Notes: a model not told the origin generated them from the letters alone. A stretch of DNA of 64,000 nucleotides from Wenzhouxiangella sp. XN24 (GCF_011064545.1 NZ_JAAMFG010000026.1:124001-188000); one strand, 5' to 3'; positions 40,844 to 49,753 are shown, counted from the first letter of the stretch. Made by a program: numbers and translations.

Positions 40844-41542
40844 CTAGAGAACGTCGACGATGCGCTCGTCCACGATGCTCCAGGCAAGCGATCCTCCTGT
40901 CCGGGGCACCAGGATCATCTCCTTGACCACGCTGCGCTCCTCCGGGGCTGCCCCGAAACGCTGCACGAAGCGCACCTTCGCATTGCCGTCGGGAAGCGGT
41001 TCGACGCTCACGCTGCCCGCGTCGATCCGGGTCGTCGCCGGAATCTCGAAACGGCTGCGCTGATCTTCGCGCCACGCCGCAGCGTCGCTGTACCCAGCGG
41101 GCGCGTAATCGCTGTCGTAATAGCGCAGCCAGGCGTCGGCGTCCCGTTGCGTCCAGGCTCCGGACCAGTCGTTGAGAAAGGCCGTCACTTCGCGTGTCAC
41201 GCGCGTGGTGCCCGGCGTCGGCGCCGACGAGCCTGCGACGACAACGGAACTCGGGCGCACCGGCAGGTCATCGGGGTTCGGTTGGCCTGGCTCGGCATAG
41301 AACTGCGGCGGTTCGATGAGGCAATCGTCGGGATCGGAGGCCAACCGCCCACCGGCGCCAGGCGCGTCGGGCAAGCGCAGCACGCTGCGCTGTGGCGGGG
41401 CTTCCAACCCCGGCGGAACCACCAGCGGCGGGCTGGTGTCGGCTTCCAGGTAAGGCCCGGGATCACAGGCCGAACGCGTCGCGCAGCCGCCTAGGGCCAG
41501 CGCCATGATCAACAGGCCGAAGCCTCGAATCGGGGAAATCAA
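40844..41542 (-). CDS. lipoprotein with BamC-like N-terminus and NTF2-like C-terminal domain
   Basis: The 232-residue protein has a lipobox (MALALGGCATRSAC, cleavage before the first Cys), then YLEADTSPPLVVPPGLEAP, which resembles the extended N-terminal segment of BamC. The rest differs from BamC: residues about 115-232 (FLNDWSGAWTQRDADAWLRYYDSDYAPAG to the end) look like an NTF2/SnoaL-type domain. It overlaps the dapA stop by ATGA. In many gammaproteobacteria bamC follows dapA, so this may be a shortened or replaced BamC. No role in the BAM complex can be shown from sequence. Confidence 0.8.
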   Translation of the reverse strand: MISPIRGFGLLIMALALGGCATRSACDPGPYLEADTSPPLVVPPGLEAPPQRSVLRLPDAPGAGGRLASDPDDCLIEPPQFYAEPGQPNPDDLPVRPSSVVVAGSSAPTPGTTRVTREVTAFLNDWSGAWTQRDADAWLRYYDSDYAPAGYSDAAAWREDQRSRFEIPATTRIDAGSVSVEPLPDGNAKVRFVQRFGAAPEERSVVKEMILVPRTGGSLAWSIVDERIVDVL

Positions 41543-42420
41543 GATCGGTATTCCACTCCGGCGCGCGCCATGGCGACACGCACCTCGTCATGATGGCGGT
41601 CTTCGAGCGGCGTCAGTGGCAGCCGAATACCGGATTGAATGAGGCCCATCTGCATCACCGCCCATTTTACAGGGATCGGGCTCGGTTCAATGAACAGGGC
41701 CCGGTGAAGCCCCTCGAGCCGGTCGTTCAGCGCCGCCGCCTTGCGTGGTTCGCCATGGCATCCCGCCTCCGCGAGGCCGTGCATGAGGCGCGGCGCCACG
41801 TTCGCCGTCACGCTGATGACGCCGTTTCCGCCCGCCAGCAGGAAATCCATCGCCGTGGCATCGTCCCCGCTCAACAGGTCCAGGCGATCGCCGAGCAATT
41901 CCCTGAGACGGCCGATTCGGCCTGCGCCGGGGACCGCCTCCTTCACGGCGACGATGCCGGGCACCTCCGCCAGGCGCGCCACGGTCTCGGGGAGCAGGTC
42001 GCAGGCGGTGCGACTCGGGACATTGTAGAGGATCACGGGCAGGCCGGCCCGTGCGACTGCCTGGTAATGCCGGAACAGGCCCTCCTGGGTGGGGCGGTTG
42101 TAATACGGCGTCACGACAAGTGCCGCGGCCGCCCCGGCCTCGCGCACCACGGCCGTGAGCTCGATCGCCCGGACGGTCGAATTGCTGCCGCTGCCGCCGA
42201 TGATGGAGACTCGCCCCGCGGCCGCCTCGAGCGCCGCACGAATCAGCCGGTCCAGCTCGGCCGAAGACAGGCAGGGTGACTCTCCGGTCGTACCGGCAAT
42301 GACGATGCCATCCGTGCCGGCTTCGACATGAAACTCGACCAGGCGCCCCAGCGCCTCGAGATCGAGGTCACCGTCGCCATGCATCGGCGTGACCAGGGCC
42401 ACGATGCTGCCGCCGAACAT
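41539..42420 (-). CDS. dapA: 4-hydroxy-tetrahydrodipicolinate synthase
   Basis: DapA condenses pyruvate with aspartate semialdehyde, the branch step to lysine and diaminopimelate for the cell wall. The 293-residue TIM barrel starts MFGGSIVALVTPMHGDGDLD, has GTTGESPCLSSAE, the tyrosine in VVTPYYNRPTQEGLF, YNVPSRTACDL and the Schiff-base lysine in IVAVKEAVPG (about residue 161). The ATG at 42420 is the family start; the longer open frame upstream is antisense to gcvR. It is followed by the BamC-like lipoprotein (ATGA overlap) and is divergent from gcvR. Confidence 0.96.
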   Translation of the reverse strand: MFGGSIVALVTPMHGDGDLDLEALGRLVEFHVEAGTDGIVIAGTTGESPCLSSAELDRLIRAALEAAAGRVSIIGGSGSNSTVRAIELTAVVREAGAAAALVVTPYYNRPTQEGLFRHYQAVARAGLPVILYNVPSRTACDLLPETVARLAEVPGIVAVKEAVPGAGRIGRLRELLGDRLDLLSGDDATAMDFLLAGGNGVISVTANVAPRLMHGLAEAGCHGEPRKAAALNDRLEGLHRALFIEPSPIPVKWAVMQMGLIQSGIRLPLTPLEDRHHDEVRVAMARAGVEYRS

Positions 42421-42588
42421 CGGCTGTCTCCCGGCGCAACAGCGCCTTTGATCCAACAGGTGATGGTATCGGTCGCTCCCTCGAGCGGCAAGCACGGTGA
42501 ATGCGCGCTGATCGCCGACCGCGCCCTTCGCAGCCGGGACGGTTCCGAGTACACTCGTTGTCATATCCTTCGCCCAGACTCCCCCTTC

Positions 42589-43137
42589 GTGTCCGGACAA
42601 CAACCTTTGAAACAGCTGGTAGTGATATCCGCGGTCGGCGGCGACCGCTCCGGGGTCGTGCACGATCTCACGCGCGCCGTGCTCGACTGCGGCGGCAATA
42701 TCCTCGACAGCCGCATGATCGCACTCGGAGCCGAGTTCGCGATGCTGCTGTTGGTCAGCGGCAGCTGGCATACGCTGGCGCGGCTCGAGTCGGAGCTCAA
42801 GAAGGTCGAGGAGCAATCGGGGCTCTCGCTCGCCATGCGGCGCACCGAAGAGCGCGCGCCGCGCTCCGACATGTTGCCCTACGCGATCGACGTCGTCTGC
42901 CTGGACCAGCCCGGTATCGTTTTCAACCTGGCCAGCTTTTTCGCCAGTCGCGAGATCGACATAGCGGAAATGGCTACCCGCAGTTACTCGGCTGCGCATA
43001 CGGGCGCGCCGATGTTCTCGGTCCAGATCACGGTGAACATCCCCGGCAACCTGCAGATCTCGGCCTTGCGCGACGAATTCATGGATTTCTGCGACCACCT
43101 GAATCTCGATGCGATCATGGAACCCGTCAAGGGCTGA
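42589..43137 (+). CDS. gcvR: glycine cleavage system repressor-like ACT protein (GcvR)
   Basis: The protein consists of two ACT domains: LVVISAVGGDRSGVVHDLTRAV and, in the second half, YAIDVVCLDQPGIVFNLASFF. This matches GcvR, which modulates the glycine cleavage operon through GcvA in E. coli. A GTG at 42589 gives 182 residues (MSGQQPLKQLVV); a TTG at 42607 is also possible, and neither has a strong ribosome site. It is divergent from dapA and 20 bases ahead of bcp, the conserved dapA-gcvR-bcp neighbourhood. No gcv genes are in the window. Confidence 0.88.
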   Translation: MSGQQPLKQLVVISAVGGDRSGVVHDLTRAVLDCGGNILDSRMIALGAEFAMLLLVSGSWHTLARLESELKKVEEQSGLSLAMRRTEERAPRSDMLPYAIDVVCLDQPGIVFNLASFFASREIDIAEMATRSYSAAHTGAPMFSVQITVNIPGNLQISALRDEFMDFCDHLNLDAIMEPVKG

Positions 43138-43157
43138 CCGGAAAAGGAGACCAGACC

Positions 43158-43625
43158 ATGCCGACTGCCGCTATTGGCAAGAAGATTCCCGCCTTCAAGC
43201 TGCCCGCAACCAGCGAAAAAACCCTGGGCCCCGGTGACTTCAAGGGCAGGAAACTCGTATTGTTCTTCTACCCCAAGGACGACACGCCGGGCTGCACCCT
43301 GGAAGGCCAGGGTTTCCGCGACCATTACGCCGCCTTCCAGGACGCCGGCGCCGAGATCGTCGGAGTCTCCCGTGACAGCGTCGCCTCGCACGAGAAATTC
43401 AAGAGCAAATTCGACTTTCCCTTCGAACTGATTTCCGACGCCGACGAAAAACTGTGCACGATCTTCAACGTGATGCGCGAGAAGAACATGTACGGACGCA
43501 AGGTGATGGGCGTGGAACGCAGCACCTTTCTCATCGACGAGCAGGGCGTGCTCCGCCAGGAATGGCGCAAGGTCAAAGTGCCTGGTCACGTGGAAGAGGT
43601 CCTCGAGGCCGCCAAGACGCTCTGA
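43158..43625 (+). CDS. bcp: thioredoxin-dependent peroxiredoxin (Bcp/PrxQ)
   Basis: Bcp reduces hydrogen peroxide and organic hydroperoxides in the cytoplasm. The 155-residue protein has the peroxidatic Cys46 in YPKDDTPGCTLEGQGFRD and the later ERSTFLIDEQGVL. The resolving cysteine usually found five residues after it is glutamine (position 51) here, and the alternative site in the next helix (SHEKFKSKF) has none. The only other cysteine is about residue 100 (EKLCTIFN). It may thus act as a one-Cys enzyme or use an outside thiol. A strong AAAGGAG site precedes the ATG. Confidence 0.94.
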   Translation: MPTAAIGKKIPAFKLPATSEKTLGPGDFKGRKLVLFFYPKDDTPGCTLEGQGFRDHYAAFQDAGAEIVGVSRDSVASHEKFKSKFDFPFELISDADEKLCTIFNVMREKNMYGRKVMGVERSTFLIDEQGVLRQEWRKVKVPGHVEEVLEAAKTL

Positions 43626-43680
43626 GTCCCGCCATCCTGTCGAGTCCGATGCAAACCCGCCGGTAATGGCAGGAGTCCCA

Positions 43681-45090
43681 TTGAACACCACGGAAAATCA
43701 ACGTCGCGTCTTCGTTCTCGATACCAACGTGCTGATGCACGATCCGGCCGCGCTTTTCCGCTTCGACGAACACGATATTCACCTGCCGATGGTGGTGCTC
43801 GAGGAACTCGACGCCGGTAAGAAAGGCATGTCGGAGGCGGCGCGCAACGTGCGCCAGGTCAGCCGTTTCATCGACCAGATGATCAACGGCGCCGACAAGC
43901 AGCATATCGACCACGGCATCGAGATTCCGGGAGAACACCGGCTGAACGGACCGGGGAATCGCCGTCCGGGACGGCTGTTTTTCCAGACGCGTCCGAACCA
44001 GCCTCTGCTTCCCGATACCCTGCCGGGCAACCGGGCGGACAACTCGATCCTCGAGAACTGCCTCATGCTGCAGGAAGCGCACCCGGATGCCCGGGTGACG
44101 CTGGTTTCCAAGGACATCAACCTGCGTATCAAGGCGACGATTCTCGGCGTCCATGCCGAGGATTACTACAGTGACCGGACCCTCGAAGATCTCGACCTGC
44201 TCTACTCGGGCGCCGAAGAACTTTCAGCCGATTTCTGGGAATCCCACAGCCGCGAGATGGATTCCTGGAAGGAAGAAGGTCGTACCTTTTACCGGGTCAA
44301 GGGCGAACGGGTGGCGGACTGGCACGTCAACCAGTTCCTTTACCTCGAGGATGACAGTCATTTCGAGGCGCTGGTGCATGAAGTCGACGGCGACGCCGCC
44401 GTCATCGAACTGGCCGCGGACTACCGCGGGCGCAACAACGTCTGGGGCATCACCGCACGCAACCGTGAGCAGAATTTCGCCCTCAACCTGCTGATGTCCG
44501 AGAGCGTCGACTTCGTGACCATCCTCGGCCCCGCCGGCACGGGGAAGACCCTGCTCACACTCGCCTCTGCACTCACCCAGACCCTGGATGCCGGCCGTTT
44601 CCGCGAGATCATTATGACCCGCGTCACGGTACCGCTGGGCGAGGACATCGGTTTTCTCCCCGGCACCGAAGAGGAGAAAATGGAACCGTGGATGGGCGCG
44701 CTCATGGACAACCTCGAGGTGCTGACGCAAACCGAGGAAGGGGGTAACTGGGGCCGCGCCGCAACCCAGGACCTGCTGCGCAGCCGGATCAAGATCCGCT
44801 CGCTCAACTTCATGCGCGGGCGCACTTTCCTCAATCGCTTCATCATCATCGATGAAGCCCAGAACCTGACCCCGAAACAGATGAAAGCCCTGATCACCCG
44901 GGCCGGACCGGGGACGAAGATGGTCTGCCTCGGCAACATCTCGCAGATCGATACGCCCTACCTCACGGAAACCACGTCCGGCCTGACCTATGTCGTGAAT
45001 CGTTTTCGCGGCTGGCCGCATTCGGGCCACGTCACGCTGATGCGCGGCGAGCGCTCCCGGCTGGCCGACTACGCGTCGGATGCCCTTTGA
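43681..45090 (+). CDS. PIN-domain PhoH-like ATPase
   Basis: The 469-residue cytoplasmic protein fuses an N-terminal PIN nuclease domain (VFVLDTNVLMHDP, VVLEELDAGKK, LVSKDINLRIKA) to a C-terminal PhoH P-loop ATPase (GPAGTGKTLLTLA, about residue 279; Walker B FIIIDEAQNLTP). PIN-PhoH (PhoH2-type) proteins in other bacteria act as RNA helicase/ribonucleases. A TTG start at 43681 is chosen because AGGAG lies 5 bases before it; the ATG at 43666 lacks a site. It follows bcp by 55 bases and precedes bepA. Confidence 0.93.
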   Translation: MNTTENQRRVFVLDTNVLMHDPAALFRFDEHDIHLPMVVLEELDAGKKGMSEAARNVRQVSRFIDQMINGADKQHIDHGIEIPGEHRLNGPGNRRPGRLFFQTRPNQPLLPDTLPGNRADNSILENCLMLQEAHPDARVTLVSKDINLRIKATILGVHAEDYYSDRTLEDLDLLYSGAEELSADFWESHSREMDSWKEEGRTFYRVKGERVADWHVNQFLYLEDDSHFEALVHEVDGDAAVIELAADYRGRNNVWGITARNREQNFALNLLMSESVDFVTILGPAGTGKTLLTLASALTQTLDAGRFREIIMTRVTVPLGEDIGFLPGTEEEKMEPWMGALMDNLEVLTQTEEGGNWGRAATQDLLRSRIKIRSLNFMRGRTFLNRFIIIDEAQNLTPKQMKALITRAGPGTKMVCLGNISQIDTPYLTETTSGLTYVVNRFRGWPHSGHVTLMRGERSRLADYASDAL

Positions 45091-45139
45091 GGGGAACCGC
45101 TTCCGCGGTCCGCCTGTCTTAGTGACAGGCGTTCCCCTC
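45089..45139 (+). other. nested inverted repeat between the PhoH-like gene and bepA
   Basis: An outer pair GAGGGGAA/TTCCCCTC (45089-45096 and 45132-45139) encloses a perfect inner hairpin CGCCTGTC/GACAGGCG (45111-45118 and 45124-45131) with a TTAGT loop. It begins inside the stop codon and fills most of the 69-base gap. No U-run follows, so it may be an mRNA processing or attenuation structure. Confidence 0.5.
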
Positions 45140-45159
45140 GCCAGGTCAACGGAACCCCC

Positions 45160-46620
45160 ATGCTGAAACGTTTTTTCATCGTCCTGGCTGCCTCGCTGCT
45201 GACCGCGGTCAGCGGCGCGGACCCGCACAGGGACCTGCCCGACATCGGCAGCCCGGCGGACACCGTGTTCACGCGAAGCCAGGCCGAGGCGATCGGACGC
45301 AGCGTGTTGCGGCAGCTCCGGGAACAGGACAGCGTGCTCGAAGACCCCGAGATAGCGGAGTACATTTCCGATCTCGGCCAGCGCGTCGCCTCGCAGGCGC
45401 ACGAAGGCGAGCACACGTTCAATTTCTTCGTCGTCAACGACGACGCGATCAATGCGTTCGCACTGCCCGGCGGTTACGTAGGAATCAACAGCGGACTGAT
45501 CACGGCGACCCGCAGCGAGAGCGAGCTCGCGGGTGTTCTCGCTCACGAGGTCGCGCACGTCATCCAGAAACATATCGCCCGCCGGATCGCGGGTACCGGG
45601 CGATCCAGCATGCTCGCGACGGCGGCCGTCCTCGCGGCCATTTTGCTGGGTGCCGGCGGGGATGCCGTACCGGCCGTCATCGCCGGCGCACAGGGCCTGG
45701 CGATCCAGGAGCAGATCAATTACACGCGCGCCAACGAGTACGAGGCGGACCGGGTCGGACTGCAGTACCTGGCGCGCGCGGGCTTCGACCCCATGGGCAT
45801 GCCGTCCTTTTTCGAAGTCCTGTCCCGGCAGGCTGCCATGCCTGGATCACGCCTCCCAGAGTTTCTCCAGACACATCCGCTCACCAGCACCCGAATCGCC
45901 GAAACCCGCGATCGCGCGGAGCGGACGCCTGTCGCGGAGGTCCGGGAAAGCTCGACCTACGAGCTGATGCGGGCGCGGATCCACGTACTCAACGCACGCT
46001 CGACCGACGAAGCACTGCGACGCTTTGCGAGTCCACCCGGAGCCGAGCCGGACTTCGGGGCGCTGGGCCATCGCTACGGCCATGGCCTGGCGCTGCTCCG
46101 TGCAGGACGTTACCCGGAGGCCGCCAGGCAGTTCCAGGCGCTCGTCGACGAGCACCCCACCACGGTGGCGTTCCATTCCGCGCTCGGGGAAGCACTGATC
46201 CTGGCAGGGCGGCATGCCGAGGGGCTCGAGGTCTTTGCGCATGCCACGCGGCTCTTCCCGCGTAACCGACCGCTGACGGTGCGCCACGCCGAAGCGCTGC
46301 TCCGCACGCGCAACTTCGACCGGGCCCATGCGATCCTGCTGGATATCTTCAACGTCGTACGGCCGACCCCGCCCCAGGTACGCCTCATCGCCAATGCCGC
46401 CGATGCGGCCGGACTCCACGCAGAAGCGCTGTTCTATATGTCCGAGTATCATCTGCTCACAGGCGAACTGGACATGGCCCTGGACAAGCTGCGCCTGGCG
46501 TTGCTCGAGCCGGAGCTGCAGGCCTGGCAACGGGCACGCTTCGAGGCGCGGATCGCGGAGCTCGAGCCCTTTCTGCAGCAGCGCCGTGCCAGCCGGCGTG
46601 GCAGCAACAACGACGAATAA
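45160..46620 (+). CDS. bepA: periplasmic M48 metalloprotease with TPR repeats (BepA-like)
   Basis: BepA degrades or chaperones stalled outer-membrane proteins such as LptD. The 486-residue protein has a signal peptide (MLKRFFIVLAASLLTAVSG), an M48 domain with AFALPGGYVGINSGLI, the zinc motif LAHEVAHVIQKH (about residue 128), a third ligand in ANEYEADRVGLQYL, and the substrate-pocket TRANEYEAD. TPR-like repeats cover about 300-480. The arrangement matches YfgC/BepA. It lies just upstream of mlaA, another outer-membrane maintenance gene. Confidence 0.93.
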   Translation: MLKRFFIVLAASLLTAVSGADPHRDLPDIGSPADTVFTRSQAEAIGRSVLRQLREQDSVLEDPEIAEYISDLGQRVASQAHEGEHTFNFFVVNDDAINAFALPGGYVGINSGLITATRSESELAGVLAHEVAHVIQKHIARRIAGTGRSSMLATAAVLAAILLGAGGDAVPAVIAGAQGLAIQEQINYTRANEYEADRVGLQYLARAGFDPMGMPSFFEVLSRQAAMPGSRLPEFLQTHPLTSTRIAETRDRAERTPVAEVRESSTYELMRARIHVLNARSTDEALRRFASPPGAEPDFGALGHRYGHGLALLRAGRYPEAARQFQALVDEHPTTVAFHSALGEALILAGRHAEGLEVFAHATRLFPRNRPLTVRHAEALLRTRNFDRAHAILLDIFNVVRPTPPQVRLIANAADAAGLHAEALFYMSEYHLLTGELDMALDKLRLALLEPELQAWQRARFEARIAELEPFLQQRRASRRGSNNDE

Positions 46621-46647
46621 CCAAACTGGACGAGCGGAGCAGGAAAG

Positions 46648-47454
46648 ATGTTTTTGGAGACGATACGCAGGCGGCTGCCAGCCCTCATGGTGGCCTCACT
46701 CTCGCTGGCCCTCCTGGCCGGCTGCGCCTCCACAGCCGGAGGGCGGGACGAGAGCAGCAACTACGACCCCCTGGAACCGCTCAACCGCCAGGTATTCGCG
46801 TTCAACCGCACGGCCGACAAGTACCTGCTCAAACCGCTGGCAGAGGGCTACGACTACGTGCTGCCGAGCCCGGTCAAGTCCAGCATCACGAACTTCTTCC
46901 GCAACGTGAACAGTCCGATCCTGGTCCTCAACCACCTGTTGCAGGGCAACCTCGCCGAAGCCGGCAAGCAGTCCGGGCGATTCGTGATGAATACGACCCT
47001 CGGCATGTTCGGCCTGCTCGATCCCGCGACCTCGATCGGGCTGGAACGCCAGAGCGCTACGTTCGACCAGACCTTCGGGAAGTGGGGCGTGCCGTCGGGT
47101 CCCTACCTGATGCTGCCGTTCCTCGGCCCCAGCTCGGCCCGGGGGGTGGCCGGTATCGGCGCGCGCTTTGAGACCGACCTCATCTGGAATTATCTCGATG
47201 ACGAACGGAGCATCCGCGACAAGCTGCTGGCGCTCGAGATCATCAACACGCGGCAACGCCTGCTCTCGATCGACCGGATGATCGATCGTGCGCCGGACCC
47301 CTACATCTTCGTGCGGGAGTCCTATCGACAGAACGTTGAATTCGAGATTCGCGGACCTGGCGGCGCAGACGAGGACATCGGCCTCGATTTCGAAGACGAA
47401 CTCTGGGACGACGAGGATTGGACCGATGACGCCCCGCCGGAGGGCGATCGCTAG
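46648..47454 (+). CDS. mlaA: outer-membrane phospholipid-removal lipoprotein MlaA
   Basis: MlaA (VacJ) pulls surface-exposed phospholipid from the outer leaflet and passes it to MlaC. The 268-residue protein has a lipobox (LALLAGCASTAG), YDPLEPLNRQVFAFNRTAD, RFVMNTTLGMFGLLDPAT, TFGKWGVPSGPYLMLPFLGPSS and a highly acidic C-terminal tail (about 235-268). A GGAGCAGGAAAG site precedes the ATG. It is 27 bases after bepA and directly abuts, tail to tail, the mlaB stop of the mlaFEDCB run. Confidence 0.96.
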   Translation: MFLETIRRRLPALMVASLSLALLAGCASTAGGRDESSNYDPLEPLNRQVFAFNRTADKYLLKPLAEGYDYVLPSPVKSSITNFFRNVNSPILVLNHLLQGNLAEAGKQSGRFVMNTTLGMFGLLDPATSIGLERQSATFDQTFGKWGVPSGPYLMLPFLGPSSARGVAGIGARFETDLIWNYLDDERSIRDKLLALEIINTRQRLLSIDRMIDRAPDPYIFVRESYRQNVEFEIRGPGGADEDIGLDFEDELWDDEDWTDDAPPEGDR

Positions 47455-47811
47455 CTAGTCGCCGCTCGTCCAGCGTGCGGCCCGGTCAAGCATGTATTCC
47501 ACTTCGCTGATCTGCGCGATGGACACGATTTGCGCGGGGATGCGATGAAAGCTGATCTCGCGCGCGCTGTTCCTCGCCCAGTTCACCCATTCGAGCAGCA
47601 AAGCGAGGCCTGCGCTGTCGGCCCGTCTGACCTCGCCGAGGTCGACCTCCAGTGTCGAGTAGGGCGCGAACAGTTCCCTGCTCTCCTCAAGAGCGCCGAC
47701 CACCGTCTGGAAACTCAGGTCGCCACGAACGGCAAAGCGTCCCTCGCCGCGATCCTCGAACTCGACCTGCCCGGGACCGATCTCGGCGATTGTGTCCGCG
47801 GCCGCACTCAA
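47455..47811 (-). CDS. mlaB: STAS-domain protein MlaB
   Basis: MlaB is the cytoplasmic STAS subunit that stabilises and activates the MlaFE transporter. The 118-residue protein has a single STAS fold with LEVDLGEVRRADSAGLALLLEWV, including the serine/threonine-type SAG motif. The start is TTG at 47811, overlapping the mlaC stop as TTGA. It is the last gene of the run; its stop abuts the mlaA stop with no gap. Confidence 0.9.
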   Translation of the reverse strand: MSAAADTIAEIGPGQVEFEDRGEGRFAVRGDLSFQTVVGALEESRELFAPYSTLEVDLGEVRRADSAGLALLLEWVNWARNSAREISFHRIPAQIVSIAQISEVEYMLDRAARWTSGD

Positions 47812-48446
47812 GAATCGCCGCTCTCGAGTTCGGCGCGGAGCTCCTCGATGACCCCTTCCACGCCCTTGGCGCGGAACTCGCTGGCGTACTGGTTCCGGTA
47901 GTTCGTCACGTAGGAAATGCCCTCCACCACGACGTCGTAGAGCAACCAGCGATTGTCCACCAGGCGCAGCCGATAACTGATCGGCACGGGCGTGCCGTCT
48001 TCCAGCCGCACCTCCGAATCGACCATCACGCGGCCTTCCGCCGGATCACCACGGGTCCCGGTGATACGCAGCTGGTCGGCTTCGTATTCGAGGATGCCGT
48101 CTCCGTAGCTGCCGAGGAGCTTGCGATAAAGCGCCGTGATGAATTCCTCGCGCTGTTCAGGCGTGGCCTCGCGCCAGTAGCGGCCCATGACGAGCTGTCC
48201 GGTGTATTGCCGGTCCCAGCGCGGCAGCAGCACTTCGTCTACGATAGCGAACAGCGCTTCCGCATCCTTCGCGAGCTCCTCGCGACGCCCCTCGATGGCT
48301 TCCATGGTCAGGTCGGACGCATCACGAATCACCTGTTCCGGCGTGCGCTCCGGCGCCTCCTGCGCGTGCGACGCAGCTGCCGCCGTGACCGCGCCTATCG
48401 CGAGCATCGCGACAGCAATCCTCATCCGCATCATTCTCACATTCAT
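47808..48446 (-). CDS. mlaC: periplasmic phospholipid-binding protein MlaC
   Basis: MlaC carries a phospholipid across the periplasm between MlaA and MlaD. The 212-residue protein has a signal peptide (MNVRMMRMRIAVAMLAIGAV), then a domain with RYWREATPEQREEFITALY and LVDNRWLLYDVVVEGISYVTNYRNQ, which are typical family motifs. GGAGAATAGAAA precedes the ATG. It follows mlaD by 3 bases. Confidence 0.95.
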   Translation of the reverse strand: MNVRMMRMRIAVAMLAIGAVTAAAASHAQEAPERTPEQVIRDASDLTMEAIEGRREELAKDAEALFAIVDEVLLPRWDRQYTGQLVMGRYWREATPEQREEFITALYRKLLGSYGDGILEYEADQLRITGTRGDPAEGRVMVDSEVRLEDGTPVPISYRLRLVDNRWLLYDVVVEGISYVTNYRNQYASEFRAKGVEGVIEELRAELESGDS

Positions 48447-48449
48447 TTT

Positions 48450-48914
48450 CTATTCTCCGCCGCCCTGGCTGAACAGGTACTTGCTGATGAGTTGTTCGAG
48501 AACGACGGCCGACTGGGTAAACAGGATCTCGTCGCCATCCGCGAAATAGTCCTCGGCCCCGCCCGGCTGCAGGCCGACATACTGGCCGCCCAGGATGCCC
48601 TGGGTCAGGATACTGGCATCCGAATCGCTCGGGATCTGGTCGTAGCGGGACGCGATCCGCATCGTCACGACCGCCTCGAGCCGCTCGTTGTCGAATTCCA
48701 CCGCGGTGACCCGGCCGATCTGCACGCCGGCAATCGATACGGGTGAGCGCGTCTTGAGGCTGCCGACCTGGTCGAAGCGGGCCGTGAGCTCGTAACCTTC
48801 CCCGCCCTCGTAAGCGTCGAAGCTCGTGACTCTCGTCGTGAGGAAAAACAGCGCCAGTATGCCCATAAAGACAAATAATCCGGTGCCGAGTTCCACAGCG
48901 CGTGTTTGCTGCAT
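48450..48914 (-). CDS. mlaD: Mla transporter MCE-domain subunit MlaD
   Basis: MlaD forms the hexameric MCE ring on the periplasmic side of the MlaFE transporter. The 154-residue protein has one N-terminal helix (ELGTGLFVFMGILALFFLTT) and a single MCE domain (YELTARFDQVGSLKTRSPVSIAGVQIGRV; ILTQGILGGQYVGLQPGG). Length and topology match the family. It begins 4 bases after the mlaE stop with a GGGAGG site. Confidence 0.96.
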   Translation of the reverse strand: MQQTRAVELGTGLFVFMGILALFFLTTRVTSFDAYEGGEGYELTARFDQVGSLKTRSPVSIAGVQIGRVTAVEFDNERLEAVVTMRIASRYDQIPSDSDASILTQGILGGQYVGLQPGGAEDYFADGDEILFTQSAVVLEQLISKYLFSQGGGE

Positions 48915-48918
48915 AGCT

Positions 48919-49725
48919 CTAGTTCCCTCCCAACAGCCAGGCCGTGAGCATGAAATTCAGTACCAGGACGGTCAATGAAGTATGGACCACGCCACGGGTC
49001 GTGGCGCGCCCTACCCCTTCGGCGGTAGGTACACAATTATAACCTTCGAAGACCGCGAGCAGGCTGGCTGCGATGCCGAAGAAAAAGCTCTTGATGACGC
49101 CGGACATCACGTCGTCCCGCAGATCGACCTGGGCCTGCATCTGCGACCAGAAAGCTCCCTCGTCCACGCCCAGGATGATCACGCCTTCCAGCCAGGCCCC
49201 GAAAATGCCCATCGCGCTGAAAATGACCGCGAGGATCGGCATCGCGATGACGCCGCCCAGGAAACGGGGCACGACCACGCGCTTGATGGGGTCGACGGCC
49301 ATCATCTCCATGCCGGACAGCTGGTCGGTCGCGCGCATCAGGCCGATTTCCGAGGACAGGGCCGTCCCGGCGCGCCCCGCGAACAGCAGCGCGGTGACCA
49401 CCGGTCCGAGTTCCCGGACCAGCCCGAGCGCCGCCACCATGCCGATCGTGTCCTCCGCGCCGAACCGCGACAGCGTCAGGTGCGCCTGCAGCGCGAGCAC
49501 CATGCCGACGAAGAACCCGGCCAGCATGATCACCACCAGCGATTGCACGCCCGTCACATACACCTGCCTGATGATCAGGCGGGGCCGCGCCAGCGCATAC
49601 GGCATGTTGACGATGATCCGCAGCAGGAACAGCTGGCCGGCGCCAAAGGTGCCGAAAAACCCGCGCAGCGAATAAAGCACCTCGAGACCCACCCGGCGCA
49701 GTCCCCTGATCGTCGCGTTGCTCAA
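48919..49725 (-). CDS. mlaE: Mla transporter permease MlaE
   Basis: MlaE is the inner-membrane permease of the phospholipid transporter. The 268-residue protein has about five hydrophobic helices. Family marks are MPYALARPRLIIRQVYVTGV, ELGPVVTALLFAGRAGTALSSEIGLM and EQL-like SGMEMMAVDPIKRVVVPR. The start is TTG at 49725. It follows mlaF by 28 bases. No residues appear missing. Confidence 0.95.
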   Translation of the reverse strand: MSNATIRGLRRVGLEVLYSLRGFFGTFGAGQLFLLRIIVNMPYALARPRLIIRQVYVTGVQSLVVIMLAGFFVGMVLALQAHLTLSRFGAEDTIGMVAALGLVRELGPVVTALLFAGRAGTALSSEIGLMRATDQLSGMEMMAVDPIKRVVVPRFLGGVIAMPILAVIFSAMGIFGAWLEGVIILGVDEGAFWSQMQAQVDLRDDVMSGVIKSFFFGIAASLLAVFEGYNCVPTAEGVGRATTRGVVHTSLTVLVLNFMLTAWLLGGN

Positions 49726-49753
49726 CGGTTTTTGCCCACCTTGAAACGCCCTG

